Shown: in pieces, positions 26,594-35,073 of the stretch
Layout: each line of letters starts with the position of its first letter
Position numbering within the stretch: position 1 is the stretch's first letter
Source: Alphaproteobacteria bacterium
Lineage (GTDB): Bacteria > Pseudomonadota > Alphaproteobacteria > Micropepsales > Micropepsaceae
Length of the DNA stretch: 64,000 nucleotides
Assembly: GCA_016124635.1 (NCBI GenBank)
Contig: WGNJ01000003.1
Span: 1 to 64,000, forward strand
Reading direction: 5' to 3'
Made by a program: the position numbers and the translations under genes
Notes under the pieces: model-generated
What the model was told of the DNA's origin: nothing
What the model saw: only the letters and a program-made list of their open reading frames with translations
Database searches by the model: none

Positions 26594-26715
26594 CTTCCCC
26601 CCTTGCGGGGGAAGGTGGATGCGCGAGCCCCCAGGCGAGCGCAGACGGATGGGGGGATAGCGCTTCGGAAGATTCACCGGACGAGTTGTCCCCCCTTCCC
26701 CCGCAAGGGGGGAAG
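26594..26715. repeat. perfect 21-bp inverted repeat element (REP/BIME-like)
   Basis: The arm at 26594-26614 (begins CTTCCCCCC, ends GGGGGAAG) is the exact reverse complement of the arm at 26695-26715, across an 80-bp spacer. Each arm is itself nearly self-complementary (CTTCCCCC / GGGGGAAG), so it can fold alone or with its partner. It fills the 175-bp gap between the ThDP enzyme and the saccharopine-dehydrogenase gene, replacing any obvious promoter. Palindromic elements of this type are scattered through many alphaproteobacterial genomes. Confidence 0.85.
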
Positions 26716-26752
26716 AAGACTACCGCGTCGAGCTCAAGCCCTTGCATTCGTA

Positions 26753-27826
26753 TCACGCGTAGTACTTGCCGAAGCGGTTGGCGAGGAAGACCTTCAGATC
26801 GGCCTGCTCCTGCCGCACGAAACCCTTCTTCGGCAACTGCCCGGCGACCAGCATGTCGATCATCGCACAAATGCCGGACGCGGTCGTAATCTGGATCGCG
26901 CTCATCAGTTCGCCGTTGATCTCCTGCGCATAGATCTTCTTCGCATAGCTCTCTTGCGTCAGCTTGCCATGCCGCTGACCCGACACCGTCACGAAGACGA
27001 GAACCACGTCCTGATAGGTGATCGGAATCGCGGTCTCCAGCACGTCCTTCAGGATATCGCGGCGCAGGCCGAGGCGCAGGTCGCGCACCAGCGTCTTGAT
27101 GATATCGCGGTGCCCCGGATAGCGCACGGTCTTGTAGTTCAAATTCTCGATGCGCCCCTCCAACGTCTCCGCCAGCGTGCCGAGGCCGCCCGACGTGTTG
27201 AACGCTTCGTAATCGATGCCGTCGAGCGAGAAGTGCTCCATCTCTTCGAGCGCCGGCACCTCGCGCAGCTTCCCGTCGACAATCGCCTCGCAGGGGTTGC
27301 AATACTCGTTGATCAAGCCGTCGGTCGACCACGTGAGATTGTACTTCAAAGCATTCGTCGGATAGACCGGCAGTGCGCCGACGCGCATGTTCACATCGCG
27401 CAAGGAATCGAAGCGCTTCGCCACGTCCTGCGCGACGATCGAAATAAAGCCCGGCGCCAAGCCGCACTGCGGAATGAATGCCGTATCCGCGCCCTTGGCG
27501 AGCTGCTTCACCGTGCGCGTGCTTTCGACGTCTTCCGTGAGATCGAAATAGTGAGCGCCACAATCCTTGGCGGCCGATGCAACGACCGGCGTCAGATGGA
27601 ACGGCATCGCGCTCGCGACGATCTCGTGCCCTTTGATTGCGCCGCGTAGCGCCGAAGCGTCGCTGACGTCGAGCACGAGCTTGCGCACGTTCTTCTCCGG
27701 CAACCGCGCCAGGCTCTCCGCATCGCGGTCCGCGACCGTGACCTGATATTCGCCGGTGGCCGAAAGAAGCGATGCGATCGCGTGGCCGATCTTGCCGCCG
27801 CCGAGCAGAATGAGCTTGGTCGCCAT
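26753..27826 (-). CDS. saccharopine dehydrogenase family protein
   Basis: 357 residues. N-terminal Rossmann motif LLGGGKIGHAIASLL, strand-2 acidic VADRD, then the family-typical ASAMPFHLTPVVASAAKDCGAHYFDLTEDVE and IPQCGLAPGFISIVAQDVAKRF. Bacterial LYS9-like members release L-glutamate and alpha-aminoadipic semialdehyde from saccharopine. The product would be the substrate of the ALDH7-like enzyme encoded two genes downstream. A lysine-ketoglutarate reductase gene is not in the window. Divergent from the Lrp-type regulator. Confidence 0.88.
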   Translation of the reverse strand: MATKLILLGGGKIGHAIASLLSATGEYQVTVADRDAESLARLPEKNVRKLVLDVSDASALRGAIKGHEIVASAMPFHLTPVVASAAKDCGAHYFDLTEDVESTRTVKQLAKGADTAFIPQCGLAPGFISIVAQDVAKRFDSLRDVNMRVGALPVYPTNALKYNLTWSTDGLINEYCNPCEAIVDGKLREVPALEEMEHFSLDGIDYEAFNTSGGLGTLAETLEGRIENLNYKTVRYPGHRDIIKTLVRDLRLGLRRDILKDVLETAIPITYQDVVLVFVTVSGQRHGKLTQESYAKKIYAQEINGELMSAIQITTASGICAMIDMLVAGQLPKKGFVRQEQADLKVFLANRFGKYYA

Positions 27827-27936
27827 GGCCGTCTCCTGAAGGTCTTCGGGGTCGTTGGATGTCGCCGAATCTACCCCTCAAACCAGCCGGAATGGAGTGT
27901 ACAAACCGTCGGAACTAGGCGAAACTTCCGTCAAAT

Positions 27937-27953
27937 TAACGGATCAGCCGTTA
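27937..27953. promoter_or_regulatory. inverted repeat before the Lrp/AsnC gene
   Basis: TAACGG (27937-27942) and CCGTTA (27948-27953) form a perfect 6-bp dyad with a 5-bp spacer, ending 10 bp before the regulator's ATG. It lies in the 137-bp divergent promoter region. Lrp/AsnC proteins commonly bind dyads in their own promoters, so autoregulation and control of the saccharopine gene are plausible (inference). Confidence 0.4.
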
Positions 27954-27963
27954 GATTGTCGCC

Positions 27964-28389
27964 ATGGATCAAACCGACCAAAAGCTCCTGTCGCTCCTCC
28001 GCGCCAACGCGCGTGAGCCTCTCGCCGCGCTCGCCCGCAAGCTCGGCCTCGCCCGCTCGACGGTGCAGGACCGCCTCAAGCGCCTCGAGAAGGAACGCGT
28101 CATCGCCGGCTACTCGGTCCGGCTGAGCCAAGAACACGTTCAGCGCCGCATTCAGGCGCACGTCATGATCAGCGCCGATCCAAAGGCGGCCGCCCACCTC
28201 GTCACCGAACTCAAGAAGATGCCGGAGGTCTACCGGCTCGCCGCCGTCTCCGGCACCTACGACCTCATGGCGGAAGTCGGGGCCGAGTCCACCGAACGCA
28301 TCGACACCATCCTGGACGCCATCGGCCACCTCAAGGGCGTCGAGCGCACGATGTCCTCGATCGTTCTCAGCGTAAAATTCGACCGCTAA
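27964..28389 (+). CDS. Lrp/AsnC family transcriptional regulator
   Basis: 141 residues, normal length. N-terminal winged HTH (DQTDQKLLSLLRANAREPLAALARKLGLARSTVQDRLKRLEKERVIAGYSV, residues 2-53), then the RAM/AsnC ligand-binding domain (about 65-135, with VSGTYDLMAEVGAEST). It probably senses an amino acid and controls the divergent saccharopine-dehydrogenase gene and the aldehyde dehydrogenase/ThDP genes behind it. The effector, perhaps lysine, is inferred from context only. Confidence 0.93.
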   Translation: MDQTDQKLLSLLRANAREPLAALARKLGLARSTVQDRLKRLEKERVIAGYSVRLSQEHVQRRIQAHVMISADPKAAAHLVTELKKMPEVYRLAAVSGTYDLMAEVGAESTERIDTILDAIGHLKGVERTMSSIVLSVKFDR

Positions 28390-28414
28390 CCGGCAGCGGG
28401 ATTCGCGCTCCGCT

Positions 28415-29635
28415 CTAAGCGCGCGCGGTCGTCTCGAGTACGCGCAACACGAACCCCGCGTGATGGATCGCGTTGCAGATCGCCTGAGCGTGCTTGGCGT
28501 CGCGCGTTTCGACGTTGACGTGCAGCTCGGCGCCCTTTGCCGGCACGTCGGCCAGCATGCGGTTGTGCACGACTTCGAGGATGTTGCCCCCAGCTTCGCC
28601 GATGATCGCCGCGACCTTCGCGAGCACGCCGGGCCGATCCTCGATCTCGACGCCGATCGAGAGGATGCGTCCTTCATGCTGCAGCTCCCGCATCAAGACG
28701 TTCGCCAGTAGGCGCGGATCGATGTTGCCGCCGCACAGCACGAGCCCGACGTGTTTTCCTTTGAACGGCTCGGGATGCTCAAGAAGGGCCGCGAAACCGG
28801 CGGCGCCAGCGCCCTCGACCACGGTCTTTTCGATCATCAGCAGCAGCGCGATCGCGCGTTCGATCGTCTGCTCCGGAACCAGCAATATGTCGTCCAACAA
28901 TTCCTTGCAGATCGCGACCGTCTTCGCGCCGACGTTCTTGACCGCGATGCCTTCGGCGATCGTCTGTCCGCCGATCGGTTCGTGCCGATCCTTGAGCGTG
29001 TTGTACATCGCGGGAAAGAGCTCGGTTTCGACGCCGATCATCTTGATCGACGGTTTGATTGCCTTCGCCGCGACCGCGCATCCCGCCACCAATCCGCCGC
29101 CGCCGACCGGAATGACGATCGTTTCGAGCTGCGGATAATCTTCCAGCATCTCGAGCGCGACGGTCCCGGCGCCGGCGATGATCTTATCGTCGTTGTACGG
29201 ATGCACGAAGACGAGCTTGTCGCGCTCGGCCATTTCGTGCGCGAAGACATCCGACTCGGCCAGCGTCGCGCCTTTTTGAATGACCCGCGCGCCGTGACCC
29301 ATCGTCTGCCTCACCTTCACGAACGGCGTCGTCTCCGGCATCACGATCGTCGCCGGAATGCCGAGCCGCGATGCGTGATAGGCGACGCCTTGCGCGTGAT
29401 TGCCGGCGGACATCGCGATCACGCCCCGTTTGCGCTCCTCCGCCGTCAAACTGAGCAGCTTGTTCAGCGAACCGCGATCCTTGAACGAAGCCGTGAATTG
29501 CAGATTTTCGAACTTGAGATAGACCTGAGCGCCGGTGATCTCCGACAACGTCCGCGACAGATGACAGGGCGTACGCACGACAGCGCCTCTGATCGCCTTC
29601 GCGGCGGCTTTCACATCGGCAAGTGTGACCGGCAT
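28415..29635 (-). CDS. threonine ammonia-lyase with C-terminal ACT domain
   Basis: 406 residues from MPVTLADVKA; AGAGG lies 7 bases before the ATG at 29635, so the ATG at 29653 is less likely. The PLP lysine is Lys52 in ASFKDRG; the glycine loop VGGGGLVAG binds the phosphate. The C-terminal 75 residues (from about 330, HEGRILSIGVEIEDRPGVLAKVAAIIGEAG) form one ACT domain, as in the tdcB/ilvA short type. It deaminates threonine (and serine) to 2-oxobutyrate and is a standard entry to isoleucine synthesis or threonine catabolism. The frame is convergent with the Lrp gene. Confidence 0.93.
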   Translation of the reverse strand: MPVTLADVKAAAKAIRGAVVRTPCHLSRTLSEITGAQVYLKFENLQFTASFKDRGSLNKLLSLTAEERKRGVIAMSAGNHAQGVAYHASRLGIPATIVMPETTPFVKVRQTMGHGARVIQKGATLAESDVFAHEMAERDKLVFVHPYNDDKIIAGAGTVALEMLEDYPQLETIVIPVGGGGLVAGCAVAAKAIKPSIKMIGVETELFPAMYNTLKDRHEPIGGQTIAEGIAVKNVGAKTVAICKELLDDILLVPEQTIERAIALLLMIEKTVVEGAGAAGFAALLEHPEPFKGKHVGLVLCGGNIDPRLLANVLMRELQHEGRILSIGVEIEDRPGVLAKVAAIIGEAGGNILEVVHNRMLADVPAKGAELHVNVETRDAKHAQAICNAIHHAGFVLRVLETTARA

Positions 29636-29757
29636 CGGACGCCTCTTGTGCAAAGTGGCGCGACCTTAAACCAAGCCGCCCGTCACGAGGCAAGGGCGCT
29701 TGACCCGGACCTTGGGTCTTGGTCTGACCTACGCGCGGCGACGAAAGAACATCTGCA

Positions 29758-31125
29758 ATGCACGACCTGACCAAGGGCTCGATCACCGGCCACATCTTGA
29801 CGATGGGCCTGTTCATCGCCGTCACGATGCTGGTTCAAACGGCCTACTTCCTGGTCGACCTCTACTTCGTCTCGCGCATCGGCAAGGAAGCCGTGGCCGG
29901 GGTCAGCACCGCCGGCAACATGATGTTCTTGGCGATGGCCATCAGCCAGGCGATCGGCGTCGGCATCACGTCGCTCGTCGCCCGCTCGATCGGTGCCGGC
30001 GATACCGCGGCGGCGAACAGGCTGTTCAATCAGGGCATGGGAATGGCGCTGATCATTTCCGTGATCACGCTGGTCGTTGGCTACGCGTTCGGCCTTGGCG
30101 CCGTGAGCCGCCTTGCGGCGGACGACGCGACGGCGGTCGAGGCGCGCTCGTATCTCGGCGCCTTCATTCCCTCGCTCGCGATGATGTTTCCGACCGTAGC
30201 GCTCGGCTCGGCCTTGCGCGCGGCGGGCATCGTGCGCGCGCCGACCATCGTGCAGTCGCTGTCTCTGCTGTTGAATATCATCCTGGCGCCGGTGCTCATC
30301 GCAGGTTGGGGAACCGGTATTGCGTTCGGCGTCGCCGGTGCCGGCTGGGCGAGCACGATCGCGGTCGGCGTCGGTCTCCTCGCCATGTACGCCATCTTCC
30401 CGCGCGTTCAGTCGAAGATGCGCACCCATGTCGGCGATCTTGCGCCACGGCTCGTCGAGTGGGGCCGTCTGCTCTATGTCGGTGCGCCCTCGGCCGCCGA
30501 ATTCTTCCTGATGTTCGTCATCGTCGGCGTCGTCTACTACGTCATCCGCGAATTCGGCGCCGAGGCGCAAGCAGGCTTCGGCATCGGCAGCCGCGTGTTG
30601 CAGTCGGTGATGTTGCCGGCAATGGCGATATCGTTTTCGGCCTCGCCCATCGTCGGCCAGAATTTAGGCGCCGGAAACGCCGCGCGCGTGCGCGAAGCCT
30701 TCTACACGGCCGTCAGCATCAGCGCCGCCATCATGGTGGCACTCGCGCTTCTGATGCACATCAGCCCGTCGACGCTGACGGCGCCGTTCTCGCCGGACGC
30801 GGGCGTTCTCGACAACGCCAACCTCTATCTGCGGATCATTTCCTGGAACCTGGTCGCCTCCGGCATCGTCTTCACCTGCTCGGGCGTCTTCCAAGGCATG
30901 GGCAACACCACGCCCTCGCTGATGTCGAGCGCCAGCCGGATCTTCACCTTCGTCCTGCCGGCGCTGTGGTTGGAACAGAAGCCCCACGTCACGCTGGAGG
31001 AGTTCTGGTGGCTTTCCGTCGCCTCGACCGGATCGCAAGCGATCATCAGCCTCGCGCTCGTCTTCCGCGAGCTGCGGCGGAAACTCGGCACGATGCCCAC
31101 GGCAGCGGCACCCGCGGCGCCTTAA
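29758..31125 (+). CDS. MATE family efflux transporter
   Basis: 455 residues with 12 predicted TM segments in two similar halves (GHILTMGLFIAVTMLVQTAYFLVDLYFVSRIG at the start and VGAPSAAEFFLMFVIVGVVYYVIREFGAEAQAGFGIGSRV opening the second half). MATE exporters move cationic drugs or metabolites out of the cell with Na+ or H+. The substrate is unknown. It is divergent from the threonine ammonia-lyase gene (122-bp gap) and begins a same-strand run with the SDR and DMT genes. Confidence 0.92.
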   Translation: MHDLTKGSITGHILTMGLFIAVTMLVQTAYFLVDLYFVSRIGKEAVAGVSTAGNMMFLAMAISQAIGVGITSLVARSIGAGDTAAANRLFNQGMGMALIISVITLVVGYAFGLGAVSRLAADDATAVEARSYLGAFIPSLAMMFPTVALGSALRAAGIVRAPTIVQSLSLLLNIILAPVLIAGWGTGIAFGVAGAGWASTIAVGVGLLAMYAIFPRVQSKMRTHVGDLAPRLVEWGRLLYVGAPSAAEFFLMFVIVGVVYYVIREFGAEAQAGFGIGSRVLQSVMLPAMAISFSASPIVGQNLGAGNAARVREAFYTAVSISAAIMVALALLMHISPSTLTAPFSPDAGVLDNANLYLRIISWNLVASGIVFTCSGVFQGMGNTTPSLMSSASRIFTFVLPALWLEQKPHVTLEEFWWLSVASTGSQAIISLALVFRELRRKLGTMPTAAAPAAP

Positions 31126-31175
31126 GTCTGGTATAGGTGAGCCAACCCTCTTTTCGCCGCCAGCGGAGCGCAAAC

Positions 31176-31850
31176 ATGCAAGGCAAAACGATTGTCGTCA
31201 CCGGCGCGTTCGGCATCCTCGGTCGCGCCGCGGCGGCGGCGGCCGCCACAGCGGGCGCCAAAGTTGCCATGCTCGACATCGCGGTCCCGGCAACGAATCC
31301 GGTCTCAGGCGCCATCGCAATGAAAGCCGATCTGACCGATCCGGAGTCGGCCGCCGCCGCAATGCGCAAAGTGCGCGACGACACGGGCCGCATCGACGCG
31401 CTCTTGAACATCGCGGGCGGCTTTGCCTGGCAGACGGTTGCTGACGGCGACGCCAAGACCTGGGATCGCATGTTCACGCTCAACCTCAAAACGGCGCTCA
31501 ACGCCACAAAAGCGGCATTGCCGTTCCTGATCGAAGCGAAGGGTGCGATCGTCAACATCGGCGCCAACGCCGCGCTCAACGCGTCGGCCGGCATGGGAGC
31601 TTATGCCGCGTCGAAATCAGGCGTTCACAAGCTCACGGAGAGTCTCGCGCAAGAGCAGAAGGGCCGCGTACGCGTCAATGCCGTGCTTCCTTCGATCCTC
31701 GACACGCCGCAAAACCGCGCCGACATGCCCAAGGCCGATCCGTCGACCTGGGTGAAGCCGGAAGATCTCGCGAAAGTCCTGCTCTTCCTCGTCTCCGATC
31801 AGGCGCGCGATATCACCGGCGCATTGATACCCGTCACCGGTCGCGTCTAG
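31176..31850 (+). CDS. SDR family oxidoreductase
   Basis: 224 residues from MQGKTIVVTG; GCGGAGCG precedes the ATG at 31176, so the upstream in-frame codon at 31137 is not used. Cofactor motif TGAFGILG, NIAGG on strand 4, YAAS-K (MGAYAASKSGVHKL) with the catalytic Tyr and Lys. It is short for a classical SDR. The substrate is unknown. It lies 50 bp after the MATE gene and 11 bp before the DMT transporter gene. Confidence 0.9.
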   Translation: MQGKTIVVTGAFGILGRAAAAAAATAGAKVAMLDIAVPATNPVSGAIAMKADLTDPESAAAAMRKVRDDTGRIDALLNIAGGFAWQTVADGDAKTWDRMFTLNLKTALNATKAALPFLIEAKGAIVNIGANAALNASAGMGAYAASKSGVHKLTESLAQEQKGRVRVNAVLPSILDTPQNRADMPKADPSTWVKPEDLAKVLLFLVSDQARDITGALIPVTGRV

Positions 31851-31861
31851 AGCGCCCGAGC

Positions 31862-32788
31862 TTGAGCGTGACGAAACGCGACGGCGCCATCTGGATCGCC
31901 TACGCCCAGGTCGCGGCCTCTTTCGTCTTGGTCGGCATATCTGTGCCGTTGGCGAAGCTGATGGTGCGCGATTTGCCGATCTTCCTCGCCTGCGGCGTAC
32001 GCTTCGTCGCCGCCGTCGCGATCGCCTTGCCGCTGCTCTGGTGGCGCGGCGAGTCGCTGGCGAACATCGCGCCGCGCGATCATCGGCTGTTGTTCTCCCA
32101 AGCCTTGCCGGGCGTATTTCTATTCCCGGTCCTTCTATTCCAAGGATTGAAGACCGCAAACGGCACCGCGGCCGGCGTAATTCTCGGCGCGATGCCAGCC
32201 GTCGTCGCAGTGCTCGCCGTTCTGCTGTTGCGCGAGCGTCCGGCCTTGCGCGTCTGGATCGGCGTCGCGCTCGCGGCCGCTGCGATGATCCTGCTTGAAT
32301 TACAGAATGCCGGATCGACAACCGGCGCCGATGGCTGGGGCGTGCTTCTTGTGATTGCCGCCGTCTTTGCCGAAGCACTTTACACCGTGTTGGCCCGCAG
32401 TCTCGGCGGACGCGTCTCGCCCGTCGCCGTTTGCGCCTGGCTCAGCCTCTTCGGTCTGATTGCCTTCACGCCATTCGCTCTCGTCGACGCTCAGCGCATC
32501 GATCTCGCGAGCGTTTCGTGGACGTCGTGGGCCAGCGCCGTCTACTACGGCATCTTCCCGTCCGTCACGTCGTTCCTGTTGTTCTACAGCGCCATCCGCC
32601 GCATCGAAGCCGCCAACGCCGGCGTGTTCACGAGCTTGATGCCGCTCACCGCAATCCTGCTGTCGATCGCCATGCTTGGCGAAGTTTTGAGTATGGCGGA
32701 TGCCCTCGGCGCCCTGCTGGTCTTCGCAGCCTTGGCACTGATCGTCATGCCCGCGAGGAAGAAGGTTGGTAGCACCGGCCGGATTTGA
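31862..32788 (+). CDS. DMT (EamA) family transporter
   Basis: 308 residues with ten predicted TM segments, formed by two EamA repeats (first about 10-140, second about 160-300). The start is unsure: TTG at 31862 or GTG at 31868 (MTKRDGAIW). EamA proteins export amino acids or other metabolites. Its last residues, VGSTGRI, are encoded by the sequence complementary to the 3' end of a tRNA gene on the opposite strand; stop at 32786-32788 lies inside that tRNA. Confidence 0.88.
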   Translation: MSVTKRDGAIWIAYAQVAASFVLVGISVPLAKLMVRDLPIFLACGVRFVAAVAIALPLLWWRGESLANIAPRDHRLLFSQALPGVFLFPVLLFQGLKTANGTAAGVILGAMPAVVAVLAVLLLRERPALRVWIGVALAAAAMILLELQNAGSTTGADGWGVLLVIAAVFAEALYTVLARSLGGRVSPVAVCAWLSLFGLIAFTPFALVDAQRIDLASVSWTSWASAVYYGIFPSVTSFLLFYSAIRRIEAANAGVFTSLMPLTAILLSIAMLGEVLSMADALGALLVFAALALIVMPARKKVGSTGRI

Positions 32789-32841
32789 ACCAGCGACCAA
32801 GGGATTATGATTCCCCTGCTCTACCACTGAGCTACGGTGCC
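32767..32841 (-). tRNA. tRNA with CAU anticodon (Met, or Ile2 after lysidine modification)
   Basis: 75 nt including encoded CCA. Acceptor GGCACCG/CGGTGCT (7 bp, first pair G-U), D arm GCTC/GAGC, anticodon arm GGGGA/TCCCT with loop ATCATAA, T arm GCTGG/CCGGC with loop TTCAAAT. The anticodon is CAU and the discriminator A. The T arm resembles that of E. coli tRNA-Ile2 more than that of elongator tRNA-Met, so charging with isoleucine after TilS modification should be considered. The first pair being G-U excludes a standard initiator only weakly. Confidence 0.92.
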
Positions 32842-32902
32842 ACGGCTCGCAAGAGGGCGCGATGTAAGGCGCGCCCCTCCCCCCTGTCAAGGCAAAGTGG
32901 AA

Positions 32903-34060
32903 CTACTCCGCCGCAGCGGCGACGCCGCGTTCGCCACGCACGATCCAACCGCCACCCAGCATGCGTGATCCGCCGCCGGCATCGTAGAAGACGCATGCTT
33001 GTCCCGGAGCGACGGCTTCTTCGCCGCCCGGCAGAAGGACCTCGGCGCCTTCGTCGAACGTGCGGATTTGCGCCGGCACCGGTTCACGCGTCGAACGCAC
33101 GCGCGCGAGCACGTCGAGCGGCGTCGAAGAGAGAGGCGCGTTGCCGAGCCAATTCAAGTCCCGCAAGAAGATCCGCCGCGTCGCGAGTGCGCTGCGCGGA
33201 CCGACCACGACCTCACGCTTCGCCGCGTCGATGCTGAGCACGAAGAGTTGCTCATGATGATCGAGGCCGAGCCCCTTGCGTTGACCGACGGTGAAGTTGA
33301 CGACCCCGCCGTGCTGGCCGAGCACGCGCCCGCCGAGATCGACGATGTTGCCCGGTGCCATCGCGTTCGGCCGCATCTTCGCGACGACGTCGGCATAGCG
33401 TCCACCGCCGACAAAACAAATGTCTTGACTGTCAGGCTTCTCGGCAAGCTCGAGTCCGAGATCGGCCGCGATCGTTCGCGTCTCGCTCTTCGGCAAACCG
33501 CCGAGCGGGAACCGCACGAAGTCGAGCTGCGCTTGCGTCGTTGCGAACAAGAAATAGCTTTGGTCGCGTCGCGCGTCGGCTGCCCGGTGCAACTCCGGCC
33601 CGCGCGCGCCGGCCACACGACGAATGTAGTGACCCGTGATCAACGCAGCCGCGCCGAGGTCTTTCGCCGCGCCCAGCAGATCGCGAAACTTGACGCTCTC
33701 GTTGCAGCGCACGCACGGCACCGGCGTCTCGCCGCGCGCATACGACGCCGCGAAATCTTCCATCACGGACGCGCGAAACTTCGCTTCGTAATCGACGACA
33801 TAGTGCGGGATGCCGATCTTGGCCGCGGCAACGCGCGCATCCGCAATGTCTTGGCCGGCGCAACATGCGCCCTTGCGCTGCGGCTGCGCGTTGCTGGCGT
33901 AGAGTTGCATCGTGATGCCGACGACCTCATAGCCGGCGCGTGCCGCAAGCGCCGCCGCGACGGCACTGTCGACACCGCCCGACATGGCCGCGACGACGCG
34001 CGTCCGCGCCGGCTCTCCGGGCAGATCCATCAACGCGCGAATATGGTCGACATCCAACAT
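32903..34060 (-). CDS. mnmA: tRNA 2-thiouridine(34) synthase MnmA
   Basis: 385 residues. ATP-pyrophosphatase PP-loop AMSGGVDSA at 25-33. Catalytic cysteines: Cys119 in PCVRCNESVKF and Cys215 in KPDSQDICFVGGG, equivalent to the pair known from the E. coli enzyme. The usual two C-terminal beta domains follow. It thiolates U34 of tRNAs for Lys, Glu and Gln using persulfide sulfur. It lies next to a tRNA gene but separate from it by 61 bp. Confidence 0.97.
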   Translation of the reverse strand: MLDVDHIRALMDLPGEPARTRVVAAMSGGVDSAVAAALAARAGYEVVGITMQLYASNAQPQRKGACCAGQDIADARVAAAKIGIPHYVVDYEAKFRASVMEDFAASYARGETPVPCVRCNESVKFRDLLGAAKDLGAAALITGHYIRRVAGARGPELHRAADARRDQSYFLFATTQAQLDFVRFPLGGLPKSETRTIAADLGLELAEKPDSQDICFVGGGRYADVVAKMRPNAMAPGNIVDLGGRVLGQHGGVVNFTVGQRKGLGLDHHEQLFVLSIDAAKREVVVGPRSALATRRIFLRDLNWLGNAPLSSTPLDVLARVRSTREPVPAQIRTFDEGAEVLLPGGEEAVAPGQACVFYDAGGGSRMLGGGWIVRGERGVAAAAE

Positions 34061-34117
34061 GAGCGCGCGAATATAAGCGGCGAAACGCCGGGCGCAAGGC
34101 TGCGATCGCGCGGCGCG

Positions 34118-35053
34118 CTACGCGACGGGCAGGAAGTTCAGCAGCGACAGCTGATTGAGGCTGGCGATCATCTTGGCCGACGCGGCGGCTGCGGTCTGAT
34201 CCGCGTTCAGCTTGGCGATCGCCGTCGGCAGATCCGCATCCTCGATGTCGCTGATGAACTTGGTGAAATAGTCCGCCATCGCTTGCTGCTGGTCCAGCGC
34301 GGTGCTCGCTCGATTGTAGCGCACGCCGTTTTCGGCGGCCACGACATCGATGCCGTCCTGGATCGACGGAGCGGCAATATTCTGGGTGGTGAGAAACGCC
34401 GTCTGCGTCTGATCCAAGCTGGTGCCGAACGGCCCGCTCGCGCCCGCGGCGAAAGCTCCGATGTCTTTGAACATCTGAAACAGGTCGGTTGCCGTTTCGC
34501 TGGCGGTGATGCCCGTTTGGATGGTTTCGTTGTCGCCGATGCGGTCGTTTTGCTTCACGGTCGTATTGTCGAATACGGCGGCAACTGTCGGCGCGGCAAC
34601 GAGGTCGTCGAGCGACTGCGCGTTCACCGGCGGCACATCGGTGCGCGAACCGCTCCAGATGTACTTTCCGTCGACCTGTGTGTTGAGAATGTTCACCGCC
34701 TGATCGTAAAGCGCGCGCACTTTCTCGGTGAAGCCGATGCCGCTGCCCGTCGAAAGTGCGTCGCCGATCGCCGCTCGCAGCTGCGCCGAAACATCGCTGA
34801 GGCTCTGAAGCTGAATGTCATAGAGATCGAGCCGATCGACTGCCGACTTCGTCGCCGCCGTATAGCTTTCGATCGAGGCCGCCTTCGACTTCGCCGATGC
34901 AAGCACGCTCGCTTGATCCTTGACGTCGGAATATTGCGTGCCGACCTTGCCGCTCGAAATCTGCTGCTGCGTGTTCGCCAAGCTCTGCTGGATGCTCTGG
35001 TACTGCGACAGCAGCGTCTGCGCGAGCCCGTACGTGCCAATCCGGTCGATCAT
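34118..35053 (-). CDS. flgL: flagellar hook-associated protein 3 FlgL
   Basis: 311 residues. The flagellin-type N-terminal helix (LAQTLLSQYQSIQQSLANTQQQISSGKVGTQYSDVKDQASVLASAKS) and C-terminal helix (ASTALDQQQAMADYFTKFISDIEDADLPTAIAKLNADQTAAAASAKMIASLNQLSLLNFL) frame a short variable centre, as in FlgL. The first residues MIDRIGTYGLAQTLL are hook-associated-protein-like and distinguish it from flagellin. It is 20 bp downstream of flgK on the same strand, so both are one operon. FlgL joins the hook and filament together with FlgK. Confidence 0.93.
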   Translation of the reverse strand: MIDRIGTYGLAQTLLSQYQSIQQSLANTQQQISSGKVGTQYSDVKDQASVLASAKSKAASIESYTAATKSAVDRLDLYDIQLQSLSDVSAQLRAAIGDALSTGSGIGFTEKVRALYDQAVNILNTQVDGKYIWSGSRTDVPPVNAQSLDDLVAAPTVAAVFDNTTVKQNDRIGDNETIQTGITASETATDLFQMFKDIGAFAAGASGPFGTSLDQTQTAFLTTQNIAAPSIQDGIDVVAAENGVRYNRASTALDQQQAMADYFTKFISDIEDADLPTAIAKLNADQTAAAASAKMIASLNQLSLLNFLPVA

Positions 35054-35073
35054 GTGACTAAGCCCTCAATTCT

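Noticed and set aside
32767-32841. tRNA as an integration site of a genomic island
   Set aside because: No integrase lies nearby and no duplicated tRNA 3' end was seen in the window.
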